64,000 nt of DNA from Pseudomonadota bacterium (GCA_021807675.1 JAKBCR010000007.1:1-64000), one strand, 5' to 3'; positions 35,252-44,424 are shown, numbered from the stretch's first letter. Notes: generated from the sequence alone by a model not told the origin. Made by a program: numbers and translations.

Positions 35252-35267
35252 CTGTAAAAAGGTACAG
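35252..35267. promoter_or_regulatory. Inverted repeat CTGTA-N6-TACAG, candidate activator site upstream of the sigma-54 promoter
   Basis: CTGTAAAAAGGTACAG, about 65 bp upstream of the -24 element. Confidence 0.35.
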
Positions 35268-35420
35268 GAGATGAAATTTGTGCAGGGGAGTGCCGTGCGG
35301 TGGCGGCCGAGCTGGCGGCGCGGGCGGCGACGGGGATGGCACATCTCCTGCTTGGCGCTCGCCCCTGTTCCCGAATCCCTTGTCCAGCCGGACCGCGGTC
35401 AGGGACCGCACCGGAGGGAG

Positions 35421-35915
35421 ATGCGCATGACTCATAAGTACACGATAGAGGCGCTGAGGGAGCTCATTTCCGTTCGCCGCTACAGTGAGCAGGCATTTGG
35501 GATGTGCGCCTCTTCGCTCCCGGAGGGCTTGTCGAGCGATCTCTGCCTTCGGGGCGCCACGGAGTGCGGCGATGCGATCGGCGAGCTCGAGGCGCTGATC
35601 GATCGGCTCGGGGGAGGACGCGACGCGCACGGCGCGGTGGCCGGGTTGCGGCGCAGCGGCTGGGCGGGTCTGCACGCCGCTCTTGCGCGCGCTGAGGATG
35701 GAGCTATTCTCGAAGCGTGCGAGCGCGGTGAGAGCTGGATTCTGGAGGCGTACCGCAACGCGTTGGACGATCACCTCCCGGATTTCGTGCGTGACACCGT
35801 GCTGCGCCAGTTCGAGGTTCTCATGGGCACTCACGATGCGATCCGCGGCTGCCGCGCACTGCGCGCCGTCCGCGGTGATGCGGGGGCTCCCGGTGCGCAA
35901 ACAGGCCAACACTAG
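35421..35915 (+). CDS. PA2169/DUF2383-family four-helix-bundle protein
   Basis: AIGELEALIDRLGGG...GWAGLHAALARAEDGAILEACERGESWILEAYRNALDDHLPDFVRDTVLRQFEVLMGTHDAIR. Confidence 0.75.
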   Translation: MRMTHKYTIEALRELISVRRYSEQAFGMCASSLPEGLSSDLCLRGATECGDAIGELEALIDRLGGGRDAHGAVAGLRRSGWAGLHAALARAEDGAILEACERGESWILEAYRNALDDHLPDFVRDTVLRQFEVLMGTHDAIRGCRALRAVRGDAGAPGAQTGQH

Positions 35916-37080
35916 GACCGAGTCTCCCCTGACACGATGGTCCAGCAGCCCGGTCGTTCTCGGGATCGGAGTGGGCCTTCTCGCGGGGCCTCTGGGCTTG
36001 AAGCTCATCGAGCCGCAGCTGCCCGACGATGGCGCCCTCATCCGTTCGGTCAGCGAAGCGGTTCTGTTGGTGTGCTTGTTCTGTGCGGGCCTGCGGCTGC
36101 GTGCGCCGCTCGATTGGGCGCCATGGCGGGTGCCGCTGCAGCTCGCCTCGCTCACGACGGTCTGCGCCGCGCTGCTGTCGGCCGGGGCCGCCTATCTGGT
36201 CCTCGGGATGAGCCTGCTCCAGGCTCTGCTGTTGGCGGTGACTCTCGCGCCGACCGATGCGGTGCTGGCGTCGGACGCGTACGCCACGGCGGAGGGCGAG
36301 CAGGAGCCTGTGCCGTTTGCCTTGGCAGCCGAAGGAGCCCTGACGAGCGCGGTCGTCGGCCCGGTCCTCGTGTTGGTACTGACACGGATGGGCGTGACCG
36401 ACAGGGGTGCCGCCGTGCTCGGGTCTCTCACCCTCACCGTTCTCTGGTCCCTGGCCGGCGGCGCGGCGATCGGCTGGCTGGCCGGCCTCGCGGCATCGCG
36501 CTGGCTGGGGCTCATCGACCGCGATCGGCATGGGGATTTGCTCGAAGAGATGATAGTCTTTGCCTCTGGCGTCCTCGCGTATGTCTGCGCGCTTGCTCTG
36601 CGCACCGATGCGCTTCTGGGCGCTCTCGCCGCGGGGCTGGCGCTCTCGCACGGAGGGCGCCGGCGATTGACACGCAAGCAGCCCCTCGGGATGCGCGTCC
36701 TCAGGTTCGCAGGCCGGGCGGAGCGCGGCGCGACGGTCGTCGTGATGGTGTTGGTCGGGACCATGCTCGGTGCGGCGGATTTTACCCCGCGGACGGCGCT
36801 CTATGCCGCGGTGCTGTTGATCTTGATTCGGCCGTTGGCGGTGCGGCTCGGGCTCGGACGATCCGTGGTCGCGCCGGCGCAGCGTCGGACCTTCGAGCTC
36901 TTCGCCGCGCGCGGGCCAGCCGCCCTCTACTGCCTGGCGCTCGCGGCCGGCCAGGAGCTGCCGGCCGCCTTCGGCCGGCAGCTCGAGAACACCGTCCTCG
37001 TGGTGATCGTCATATCGGTGATATCGGGCGCGGTATCGGCGCTCACCGCGAGAAAACCCACTCCGGGCGCTGCGCTTTGA
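35878..37080 (+). CDS. CPA1/NhaP-type sodium:proton antiporter
   Basis: Polytopic; LLLAVTLAPTDAVLASD, FALAAEGALTSAVVGP, ALRTDALLGALAAGLALSHGG. Confidence 0.85.
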   Translation: MRGLPVRKQANTRTESPLTRWSSSPVVLGIGVGLLAGPLGLKLIEPQLPDDGALIRSVSEAVLLVCLFCAGLRLRAPLDWAPWRVPLQLASLTTVCAALLSAGAAYLVLGMSLLQALLLAVTLAPTDAVLASDAYATAEGEQEPVPFALAAEGALTSAVVGPVLVLVLTRMGVTDRGAAVLGSLTLTVLWSLAGGAAIGWLAGLAASRWLGLIDRDRHGDLLEEMIVFASGVLAYVCALALRTDALLGALAAGLALSHGGRRRLTRKQPLGMRVLRFAGRAERGATVVVMVLVGTMLGAADFTPRTALYAAVLLILIRPLAVRLGLGRSVVAPAQRRTFELFAARGPAALYCLALAAGQELPAAFGRQLENTVLVVIVISVISGAVSALTARKPTPGAAL

Positions 37081-37198
37081 GCCGGCGAGCACAGGTCGCA
37101 CGTCGGCGCCCGCGAGCCTACCGCTACGCTGGCGCTTGGCGGCGCGCCCCGGAGGACATACAGTCTACCGCCCCTTTACACGGGCTGAAGGCGAGCAC

Positions 37199-38605
37199 AT
37201 GGCACACGCTTTGATCATAGACGACGACGCTGACGTGGTGGAGTGGCTGCAGGAGGTGGCGCGCATGGAGGGCTTCACCGTGGCTCGCGCCCACAGCCTG
37301 CGCGATGCCCGCATCGAGCTCGGCCGCCAGCGTCCCGATGTTCTCCTCACCGATCTGCTGCTTCCGGACGGCGAAGGTATCGAGCTGCTGCGCGAGCTCG
37401 AGAAGCCGGAGGCGACCGAGGTCATCGTCGTCACCGGGCATGCCACCGTCGACAGCGCCGTGGCGGCGCTCAGGGCCGGCGCGAGCGACTATCTGGTCAA
37501 GCCGGCGGACCTCGAGCGCGTGCAGGCGGTGCTGCGGCACGCGAAGAAGACTTCCGCTCTGCAGCACGAGATCGGCGAGTTGCGGGACGAGCTGCGGCGC
37601 ATGGGCCGGTTCGGGCGCATCCTCGGCAGCTCGCAGCGCATGCAGGTGCTCTACGATCAGCTCACGCGCGTCGCTCCGACCTTGGCCACGGTCATGTTGA
37701 TCGGCGAGAGCGGTACCGGCAAGGAGCTGGCGGCGCAGACCATCCACGAGCTCTCCCGGCGCCGAAGCAGCGCCTTCCTGCCGCTCAACTGCGGCGCCGT
37801 TGCGCCGCAGCTCATCGAGAGCGAGCTCTTCGGCCACGAGCGAGGCAGCTTTACCGGCGCCGATCGCCAGCACAAGGGCTTCTTCGAGCGCGCCAACGGG
37901 GGCACGATCTTTCTCGACGAGATCACCGAGATGCCGATGGAGCTGCAGGTGAAGCTCCTGCGGGTCCTCGAGACCGGTACCGTCAACCGGGTGGGCGGAA
38001 CGCAGCCGATCGCGAGCGACGTGCGGGTGATCTGCGCGACGAACCGCGACCCTGAGAGAGCCGTCGCCGACACCAAGCTGCGCGAGGACCTCTATCACCG
38101 GCTGAACGTGTTCCCCATCCGCCTCCCGCCGCTGCGCGACAGGGACACCGACATCGAGCAGCTCGCGCAATTCTTCCTGGACGAGCTCAACCGCGCCGAG
38201 GGAACTCACAAGACGTTCTCGCGCGATGCCCTGGTGCGCCTCTACCAGTACCACTGGCCGGGCAATGTCCGCGAGCTGCGCAACTTCGTGCAGCGCGCCT
38301 TCATCATGGCCGACGACGTCATCGAATGTGACATAACCTTGACCGATGCGCCATCCAAGGCCGATGACGGCACGACCATCACCATCCGGGTCGGCACTCC
38401 TCTGGAAGAGGTGGAGCGCCGGGTCACGATGGCGACGCTGGCATATTGCGGCCACGTCAAGCGCAAGGCTGCGGAGATCCTCGGCGTCAGCCTGAAAACG
38501 CTGTACAACCGTCTCGAGACCTACAATGGCAGGGAGTCGAGCGGCCGGCCTCCCGCTTCGGCCAAGGACGAGGAGGCCGATACCGGCCGGGATTCATTGC
38601 GTTGA
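37199..38605 (+). CDS. Sigma-54-dependent response regulator (NtrC family: REC-AAA+-Fis HTH)
   Basis: HALIIDDDADVVEWLQ; GESGTGKELAAQTIHELS; FGHERGSFTGADRQHKGFFE; NVRELRNFVQRAFI; RKAAEILGVSLKTLYNRLETY. Confidence 0.96.
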   Translation: MAHALIIDDDADVVEWLQEVARMEGFTVARAHSLRDARIELGRQRPDVLLTDLLLPDGEGIELLRELEKPEATEVIVVTGHATVDSAVAALRAGASDYLVKPADLERVQAVLRHAKKTSALQHEIGELRDELRRMGRFGRILGSSQRMQVLYDQLTRVAPTLATVMLIGESGTGKELAAQTIHELSRRRSSAFLPLNCGAVAPQLIESELFGHERGSFTGADRQHKGFFERANGGTIFLDEITEMPMELQVKLLRVLETGTVNRVGGTQPIASDVRVICATNRDPERAVADTKLREDLYHRLNVFPIRLPPLRDRDTDIEQLAQFFLDELNRAEGTHKTFSRDALVRLYQYHWPGNVRELRNFVQRAFIMADDVIECDITLTDAPSKADDGTTITIRVGTPLEEVERRVTMATLAYCGHVKRKAAEILGVSLKTLYNRLETYNGRESSGRPPASAKDEEADTGRDSLR

Positions 38606-38645
38606 GCTCCGATGGCCGCCTGCGCGGGACACGGGCCGGTCCCGC

Positions 38646-38661
38646 GTCGGACGATTCCTAC
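38646..38661. promoter_or_regulatory. 16-bp dyad box GTCGGACGATTCCTAC, copy 2 (upstream of NarL-type regulator)
   Basis: Identical 16-mer to 31287-31302. Confidence 0.55.
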
Positions 38662-38809
38662 AGTCCGTTCCGTTGCAGCTGCCGATGCTGCTTCCCCGAC
38701 TTCCATTGGCGCAGTCCCGGAGGGGCGTCTAGGCTGCCCGACGCATGGGAGCTCATGCGCGTGGCGGGCGGCGCTCGATGACCGTGCCACACACACGTTG
38801 ACGGGACCC

Positions 38810-39448
38810 ATGCCGGCCACTCGAGTCGCAGTCGTGGACGATCATCAACTCGTTCGAATCGGGTTGAGGCAGATCATCGAGGCGCAAGCGGATTTCGTCT
38901 GGGCCGGTGAGGCAAAGACGGGACGTGAGGCTCTGACGCTGCTGCGCGCGACCGGATGTGACGTGCTACTGCTCGATCTCTCGCTGCCCGATATGTCGGG
39001 ACTCGACGTGCTGCGGCAGATCAAGTCGCATCACGAGTCGGTGGCGACGCTGGTGTTGAGCGCCTACCCGGAAAGCCAGTATGGAATGAATGTACTGCGA
39101 GCCGGGGCCAGCGGTTTCGTGAGCAAGAGCGCCGATGACGGGGAGCTCTGCCGTGCGATCCGTGCCTCGGTTCGGGGCGGCCGTTACGTGAGCCCGGAGC
39201 TGGCGGGAATGCTCGTGAGCGGCATGCAGGGCGCCCCGGGCGAGCCGCGGCACAGCGTGCTCTCGGAGCGGGAATTCCAGATCTTCTGCAAGCTCGCCGA
39301 GGGGCGCAGTGTCTCCGAGATCGCCGCCGGCCTCTTTCTCAGCGTCAAGACCATCAGCACCTACCGCACACGAATACTGGAGAAGATGGGAATGAAGACC
39401 AACGCCGACATCACCTACTACGCAATCAAGAACAACTTGATGCAGTGA
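38810..39448 (+). CDS. NarL/FixJ-family response regulator
   Basis: RVAVVDDHQLVRIGLRQIIEAQ; LSEREFQIFCKLAEGRSVSEIAAGLFLSVKTISTYRTRILEKMGMKTNADITYYAIKNNLM. Confidence 0.95.
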   Translation: MPATRVAVVDDHQLVRIGLRQIIEAQADFVWAGEAKTGREALTLLRATGCDVLLLDLSLPDMSGLDVLRQIKSHHESVATLVLSAYPESQYGMNVLRAGASGFVSKSADDGELCRAIRASVRGGRYVSPELAGMLVSGMQGAPGEPRHSVLSEREFQIFCKLAEGRSVSEIAAGLFLSVKTISTYRTRILEKMGMKTNADITYYAIKNNLMQ

Positions 39449-39891
39449 GGCTCGTGGTGGGCGCTGAAGCGCGATCTGCCGGCGGCAATGGCTCCTCCCA
39501 GGCCGAGCGGCGCATCCTCCTCATCGAGGACTCCGCCGTGCTGTCGCGGCGGCTGGTCGATCTTTTGTCGGAGCCCGGGCGCATCTGCGTCACGGCCCAG
39601 GCGGCGACGCAGTCGGAGGCGTTGCTGCGCCTGCAGGAGGCCACGTACGACGTGTTGGTGGTCGATATCGAGCTGGCCGAGGGCAACGGCGTAGCGGTCA
39701 TTCGTCAGGTGAGGCAGCGCTATCCGCCGGATGAGCAGCCGGTGGTCGTCGTGTTGACCAATTACGCCTCGGATTTCGTGCGGGATCACTGTTTCGCGGC
39801 GGGCGCCGATTATTTCCTCGACAAGATGCGGGACATCGCCTTATTGAAGGCGGTGGTGACCGACGGTCATTCCAAGTGGTCTGTCGGTTGA
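39445..39891 (+). CDS. CheY-like single-domain response regulator
   Basis: RRILLIEDSAVLSRRLVDLL; YDVLVVDIELAEGNGVAVIR; overlaps preceding stop by 4 bp. Confidence 0.88.
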   Translation: MRLVVGAEARSAGGNGSSQAERRILLIEDSAVLSRRLVDLLSEPGRICVTAQAATQSEALLRLQEATYDVLVVDIELAEGNGVAVIRQVRQRYPPDEQPVVVVLTNYASDFVRDHCFAAGADYFLDKMRDIALLKAVVTDGHSKWSVG

Positions 39892-40922
39892 TGGGCGACG
39901 GGCCCGCTTTGGGACTTGCTTTCGCACGGGAGATCGTGCCGTGGGACGCTGACTCGGAGGGTGGTGCCGGTGCCCGGAACGGACTCGAGCTCGAACTGGC
40001 CGCCGAGAGCGCGCACTCGCTGCCTCATGCCCATGATGCCGTGTGACCAGCGGAACTTGGGGTCGGCGACATCGAAGCCACGGCCATCATCACTCAGCGT
40101 GAAGCCGCAGGTGTCGTCCTCCGAGTTAAATCGCAGGCTCGCCGACCGTGCGCCGGCATGCCGGATGATGTTGGTGACACCTTCCTGAACGATCCTGAAG
40201 AGAGCGATCGCCGTCTCCTTGGGCATCGGCGGACCCTCCTCCGGCAGAGCGAGCTCCGTCCGCAGTCCCGCCTTGGCGCAGACCGAGTCCACGTAGGCGC
40301 GCAGAGCCGTCGGGAGGCCGAAATGATCGAGAAGTGAGGGCCGAAGGTCCTCGACCACTCGGCGCTTGAGGTCCATCGCCTCATCGAGGACCGCGCCGAG
40401 CTGCGCCAGCCGCTCCTGCAGGGCAGGCTCCGGCACGCGCGACTGCAGCCAGGAGAGGTCCATCTTGGCCGCCGTCAGCAATCCGCCGAGCTCGTCATGC
40501 AGATTACGGGCGAGCGCGGACCTTTCTTTCTCCGACAGGTCCTGCAGGTGGGTGGACAGAGCGGAAAGCTCGCGTGTGCGCGCCTCGATCAGGGTCTCGA
40601 GGTCCTTCGCGTGGCGCTCGGAAGCCGCGCGCAGGCCCTCGCGCCTGAGGGCATCCGCCGCAAGAAGGCGAGTGAGCGCGCCGAGCAATCCCACCGCGAG
40701 AAGCGCCAGCACGACGACCGCAGCCTGCGTCGGCGGCGCTGCCGCCAGCCATTCGGCGATCGCCGCGGAGCCGAGTGCCGCAAACAGCACCCCGAGCAGC
40801 GCCAGGCGCACCCGCCCCGGCAGCAGCCTCAAAGCGGACCACCCCGTCGGCCTGCGCGCGTGCGCGGCCGTATGGAAGCGCGTCGCCGAGTCGAGGGGGG
40901 CGTTGGGTACCCGGAACTGCAT
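39867..40922 (-). CDS. Sensor histidine kinase, HisKA_3 (NarX/UhpB-like), N-terminal TM region
   Basis: EKERSALARNLHDELGGLLTAAKMDLSWL; LFRIVQEGVTNIIRHAGA; LSDDGRGFDV; HGIMGMRQRVRALGG. Confidence 0.94.
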   Translation of the reverse strand: MQFRVPNAPLDSATRFHTAAHARRPTGWSALRLLPGRVRLALLGVLFAALGSAAIAEWLAAAPPTQAAVVVLALLAVGLLGALTRLLAADALRREGLRAASERHAKDLETLIEARTRELSALSTHLQDLSEKERSALARNLHDELGGLLTAAKMDLSWLQSRVPEPALQERLAQLGAVLDEAMDLKRRVVEDLRPSLLDHFGLPTALRAYVDSVCAKAGLRTELALPEEGPPMPKETAIALFRIVQEGVTNIIRHAGARSASLRFNSEDDTCGFTLSDDGRGFDVADPKFRWSHGIMGMRQRVRALGGQFELESVPGTGTTLRVSVPRHDLPCESKSQSGPVAHQPTDHLE

Positions 40923-40984
40923 GCGCATATATTGGCGCAGACCCGGAAAAATGGCAGCGAGCGATTTCGGAGCGCCAGGCCGCG

Positions 40985-41018
40985 CTCAAAAAAAAAGCCC
41001 CGCGTGAGCGGGGCTTTT
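40985..41018 (-). terminator. Rho-independent terminator
   Basis: AAAAAAAAAGCCCCGC-GTGA-GCGGGGCTTTT; strong U-tract on minus strand, follows 41035-41268. Confidence 0.88.
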
Positions 41019-41034
41019 GGGTCGGAAGGCTGTT

Positions 41035-41268
41035 TCAGCCTTTCTTCGCGACCTTCTTCTTCGCTTTCCAATGCTTCTTCGCTTTCCAATGCTTCTTCAT
41101 CACATGATGCTTTTTCATCACATGATGGGCGGCCATCTTGTGCTTGACGACTTTGTGCTGCGCCGTCTTGGTGGCAGGCGCAGCCGCGGCGGTCGTGACC
41201 CCGATGACGGGGCTGGCCATCAGCAGCGCGCCGAGGACGGCGGGAACGAGCTTCTTGAGCATCGACAT
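41035..41268 (-). CDS. Small secreted His/Lys-rich repeat protein
   Basis: 77 aa: signal peptide MSMLKKLVPAVLGALLMASPVIGVTTAAAA then AAHHVMKKHHVMKKHWKAKKHWKAKKKVAKKG; own terminator. Confidence 0.75.
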   Translation of the reverse strand: MSMLKKLVPAVLGALLMASPVIGVTTAAAAPATKTAQHKVVKHKMAAHHVMKKHHVMKKHWKAKKHWKAKKKVAKKG

Positions 41269-41437
41269 CTCCAAAAATAGCGAGGATTGAGAGCTGTATG
41301 AAATCGCCCGGGCGCTCCGCACCTGAGCCGCGGGCATTATCCCTGCAAGCCGACCAGGGCACGCGCGGATGACTGGAAAGTAATGTTCCAGGTCCGGAAC
41401 AGCGTCGTTCCGCGGTTGCAGAGACGATCCCTAGGGC

Positions 41438-41983
41438 CTAGTGTCCCTGAAAAGCGACAAGTGTTCGCACCGGCACGTCCAGCGCCTCCAGGCGCCGGGA
41501 GCCGCCGAGCTCCGGCAGATCGATGACGAAGCAGGCGGCCAGGATGTGAGCTCCCAGCGAGCGCAGCAGTTTTACGGCTGCCTCGGCCGTGCCGCCCGTG
41601 GCGATCAGGTCGTCCACCAGGACGATCCGCTCCCCCTGAGCGACGCCGTCCCGGTGCATCTCGATCTCATCCAGCCCGTACTCGAGGGAGTAAGCCACCC
41701 GCACCGTCTCATGCGGCAGCTTGCCCTTCTTGCGGATGGGCACGAAGCCGGCGGCGAGCTGATGGGCGATGGCGCCGCCCAATATGAAGCCGCGCGCCTC
41801 GATCCCCGCCACCCGATCGACCTTCGAGCCGGTCCATGGCCGCACCAGCTCATCGACCGTGCGGCGGAACATCTGCGCGTTGCCGAGGAGGGTGGTGATG
41901 TCTCTGAACTGAATCCCCGGGCGGGGATAGTCGGGGATGGTACGAATCGACGCTTTGAGATCTTGCAGGTCGGTCGGGTGCAT
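41438..41983 (-). CDS. apt: Adenine phosphoribosyltransferase
   Basis: [62 protein letters not shown]. Confidence 0.96.
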   Translation of the reverse strand: MHPTDLQDLKASIRTIPDYPRPGIQFRDITTLLGNAQMFRRTVDELVRPWTGSKVDRVAGIEARGFILGGAIAHQLAAGFVPIRKKGKLPHETVRVAYSLEYGLDEIEMHRDGVAQGERIVLVDDLIATGGTAEAAVKLLRSLGAHILAACFVIDLPELGGSRRLEALDVPVRTLVAFQGH

Positions 41984-41992
41984 GTCTCGACT

Positions 41993-42970
41993 CTACACTG
42001 TTTCCAGGTAATGGACGCTGAAGTAGCCTCTCGGATCCGTCCAGGAGCGCAGCGCAGCCCATCCCGCGGCCCGACCCTGAGTCGCAATCGATTGTCCGGT
42101 GTACTTGTGACAGTGCTCGGTGACCAGTCGCTCGCCGAGGGCGAATTCCACGCGCTCGCCGGCGATGTGAACGGCCTGGGCGCATACGCTCACCAGATGC
42201 ATCTCGATGCGGCTCTCCGACGGCACCCAAACAGCCTCGTGACGGAAGCACCCGAGGGCGAAGTCCGCCGCGAGCTCGCGGTTCAGTCTGGCGAGCAGGT
42301 TCATGTTGAACGCGGCCGTGACACCGGCGGCATCGTTGTAAGCCTGCTCGAGTATCGCGGGGTCCTTGACCAGATCGACCCCGACCAGGAGGCCGCCGCC
42401 CGCACCGGCAGTGCGGCGCATGCGCTCGAGCAGGCGGACGGCTTCCGGGGCATCGAAATTCCCGAGCGTGGAGCCTGGGAAGAACACGACCACCCGGAAG
42501 GGCCGGCGCCGGGGCGAGGGCAACATGATGCCTTGCGTGAAGTCCGCGCACACCGGCAGCACTTCGAGCCGCGGGTAGGCGGCTTGCACTGCGCGCGCCG
42601 CTTCGAGCAGATGACTGCGGGAGATGTCCACCGGTACGTACGCGGCAAGATCCGGCAGCGCATCGAGCAGCAGGCGCGTCTTGCGGCTGGAGCCGCTTCC
42701 GGGCTCGAGCAGCAGCGCCCGCTCGCCGATGCAGGCCGCCATCTCGGGAGCATGCCGCGCGAGAATCGCCGTCTCCGTCCGAGTCAAGTAGTACTCGGGC
42801 TGCTCGCAGATCGCATCGAAGAGCTGCGACCCGCGCCGGTCGTAGAGATACGCAGGCGAAAGGCGCTTCGGCGTGCTGCGCAAGCCCGCGAGCACGTCTT
42901 CGAAGAGAAGCCAGTCGGCAGCGTCAGGTCGGGATGCAGGGGGGGCGGGCCGCGGGTCGTGCCGCCTCAC
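41993..42970 (-). CDS. egtD: L-histidine N-alpha-methyltransferase
   Basis: PAYLYDRRGSQLFDAICEQPEYYLTRTETAIL; LLEPGSGSSRKTRLLLDAL; FFPGSTLGNF; GTGA overlap with egtB. Confidence 0.93.
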   Translation of the reverse strand: MRRHDPRPAPPASRPDAADWLLFEDVLAGLRSTPKRLSPAYLYDRRGSQLFDAICEQPEYYLTRTETAILARHAPEMAACIGERALLLEPGSGSSRKTRLLLDALPDLAAYVPVDISRSHLLEAARAVQAAYPRLEVLPVCADFTQGIMLPSPRRRPFRVVVFFPGSTLGNFDAPEAVRLLERMRRTAGAGGGLLVGVDLVKDPAILEQAYNDAAGVTAAFNMNLLARLNRELAADFALGCFRHEAVWVPSESRIEMHLVSVCAQAVHIAGERVEFALGERLVTEHCHKYTGQSIATQGRAAGWAALRSWTDPRGYFSVHYLETV

Positions 42971-44289
42971 GCGCAGTCCCCGGCGAGCCGTACCCCACTG
43001 AATTGCCAGCGTGCGGCAGGGGGGAAGAAGTTGCGGTAGGAGGCACGGATGTGCTCCCGGGGCGTGGCGCAGGAGCCACCCCGCAGGACGAGTTGATTGA
43101 TCATGAATTTGCCGTTGTACTCGCCGAGCGCTCCGGGCGCGGGAGAGTAGCCCGGATATGGCGAGTACGCGGACTGAGTCCACTCCCAGACATCACCGAA
43201 CACCTGCACCAGCGTGTCAGGCGCGGCGCGGTCCGCCACGGGCAGGGCGGCTCGCGGATGCCACTCGCCCTGCTCGACGAAGTTGCCTGCCGGGAGCGCA
43301 GTGCCCGCCGCCAGCTCCCACTCGAACTCGGTGGGCAGGCGCGCCCCCGCCCAGCGCGCGAAAGCGTCCGCCTCGTAGTAGCTCACGTGCGAGAGCGGCG
43401 TCAGCGGGTCGAGCTCCCGAGTCCCGGTCAACGTGAATTCCTCCTCGAGAGAGCGGGACCAGTAGATCGGCCGCTGCCATCCCTCGCACTGCGCCAGCGC
43501 CCAACCATCGGAGAGCCAGAGCCTCGCATCCTCGTAGCCGCCCGCGCGCACGAACTCGAGGTACTCACCGTTTGAAACCGGCCGGTTGGCGAGGCGAAAG
43601 GGTCTGACGAGCGCCTGGTGCCGCGGCAGCTCATTGTCGAAGCAAAATCCGGTTCCGGCATGCCCGATCGGCGTGAGACCGCCCTCGAAGCGCAGATGAC
43701 GCAGCGATGTCGGGGGCGCCGGTCCTCTGCGCGGCCGCTCCCGGTAGATCGGCCGCAAGGGGTTTAGGGAGAAGAGATGCTTGAGGTCCGTGAGCAGCAG
43801 CTCCTGATGCTGCCGCTCGTGCTCGAGGCCCAGGGTGAGCACCTCGGCGAGGCCGTCCGGCAGACTTCCCGTATCGAGAAGCGAGGCCATCCGCTCATCC
43901 ACGCTCGCGCGATAGGCCATGACCTCGGCAACCGTGGGGCGGGACAGCATGCCGCGCGCGGTGCGGCAGTGCATGGGACCCACCGTGTTGTAGTAGGAGT
44001 TGAAGAGATACCGGTAGGGATCGGCATAGGGGCGGTGGTGCGCCACCGCGCGCGCCAGCACGAACTCCTCGAAGAACCAACTCGTGTGCGCGAGATGCCA
44101 TTTCGCGGGGCTGGCATCCGGCATCGACTGGACCACGTAGTCCTCGACGGCGAGCGGCGCACAGAGCTCCACGGTGGCGGCGCGCACATCGAGATAGCGC
44201 TTCAGCGCATCACCCGTGGCCGCACGCACGAGGCCCTGGGGGCGGACGATGCCGCCCTGGGAGGGGAGCGGTTCGAGCCCTGGTTTCAT
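42967..44289 (-). CDS. egtB: Ergothioneine biosynthesis sulfoxide synthase-like protein (DinB_2 + FGE-sulfatase domains)
   Basis: SPAKWHLAHTSWFFEEF; LEHERQHQELLLTDLKHLFS; NRPVSNGEYLEFVRAGGY; GDVWEWTQSAYSPYPGY; LRGGSCATP...SYRNFFPP. Confidence 0.93.
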   Translation of the reverse strand: MKPGLEPLPSQGGIVRPQGLVRAATGDALKRYLDVRAATVELCAPLAVEDYVVQSMPDASPAKWHLAHTSWFFEEFVLARAVAHHRPYADPYRYLFNSYYNTVGPMHCRTARGMLSRPTVAEVMAYRASVDERMASLLDTGSLPDGLAEVLTLGLEHERQHQELLLTDLKHLFSLNPLRPIYRERPRRGPAPPTSLRHLRFEGGLTPIGHAGTGFCFDNELPRHQALVRPFRLANRPVSNGEYLEFVRAGGYEDARLWLSDGWALAQCEGWQRPIYWSRSLEEEFTLTGTRELDPLTPLSHVSYYEADAFARWAGARLPTEFEWELAAGTALPAGNFVEQGEWHPRAALPVADRAAPDTLVQVFGDVWEWTQSAYSPYPGYSPAPGALGEYNGKFMINQLVLRGGSCATPREHIRASYRNFFPPAARWQFSGVRLAGDCA

Positions 44290-44424
44290 TCGGTGAGACT
44301 CCTCCGGGCAGCGGTCGTCCCCGAGCAGAATCCATTCCCACGCCGTTCCCCGTCAAGCTCCACGACGCAGATTCTGGGACAATGCGCCGGTCGCCCCAGC
44401 GGGCGCTCTGACAGGTCCGTTCTC

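Noticed and set aside
35231-35256. Second possible sigma-54 promoter CGGCACGGAAAGCTCT on the plus strand
   Set aside because: GG-GC spacing is 8 instead of 10 nt
41055-41128. Short direct repeats considered as a possible CRISPR
   Set aside because: Repeats are contiguous, 12-18 bp, in frame and encode KKHWKA/HHVMKK; no spacers or cas genes
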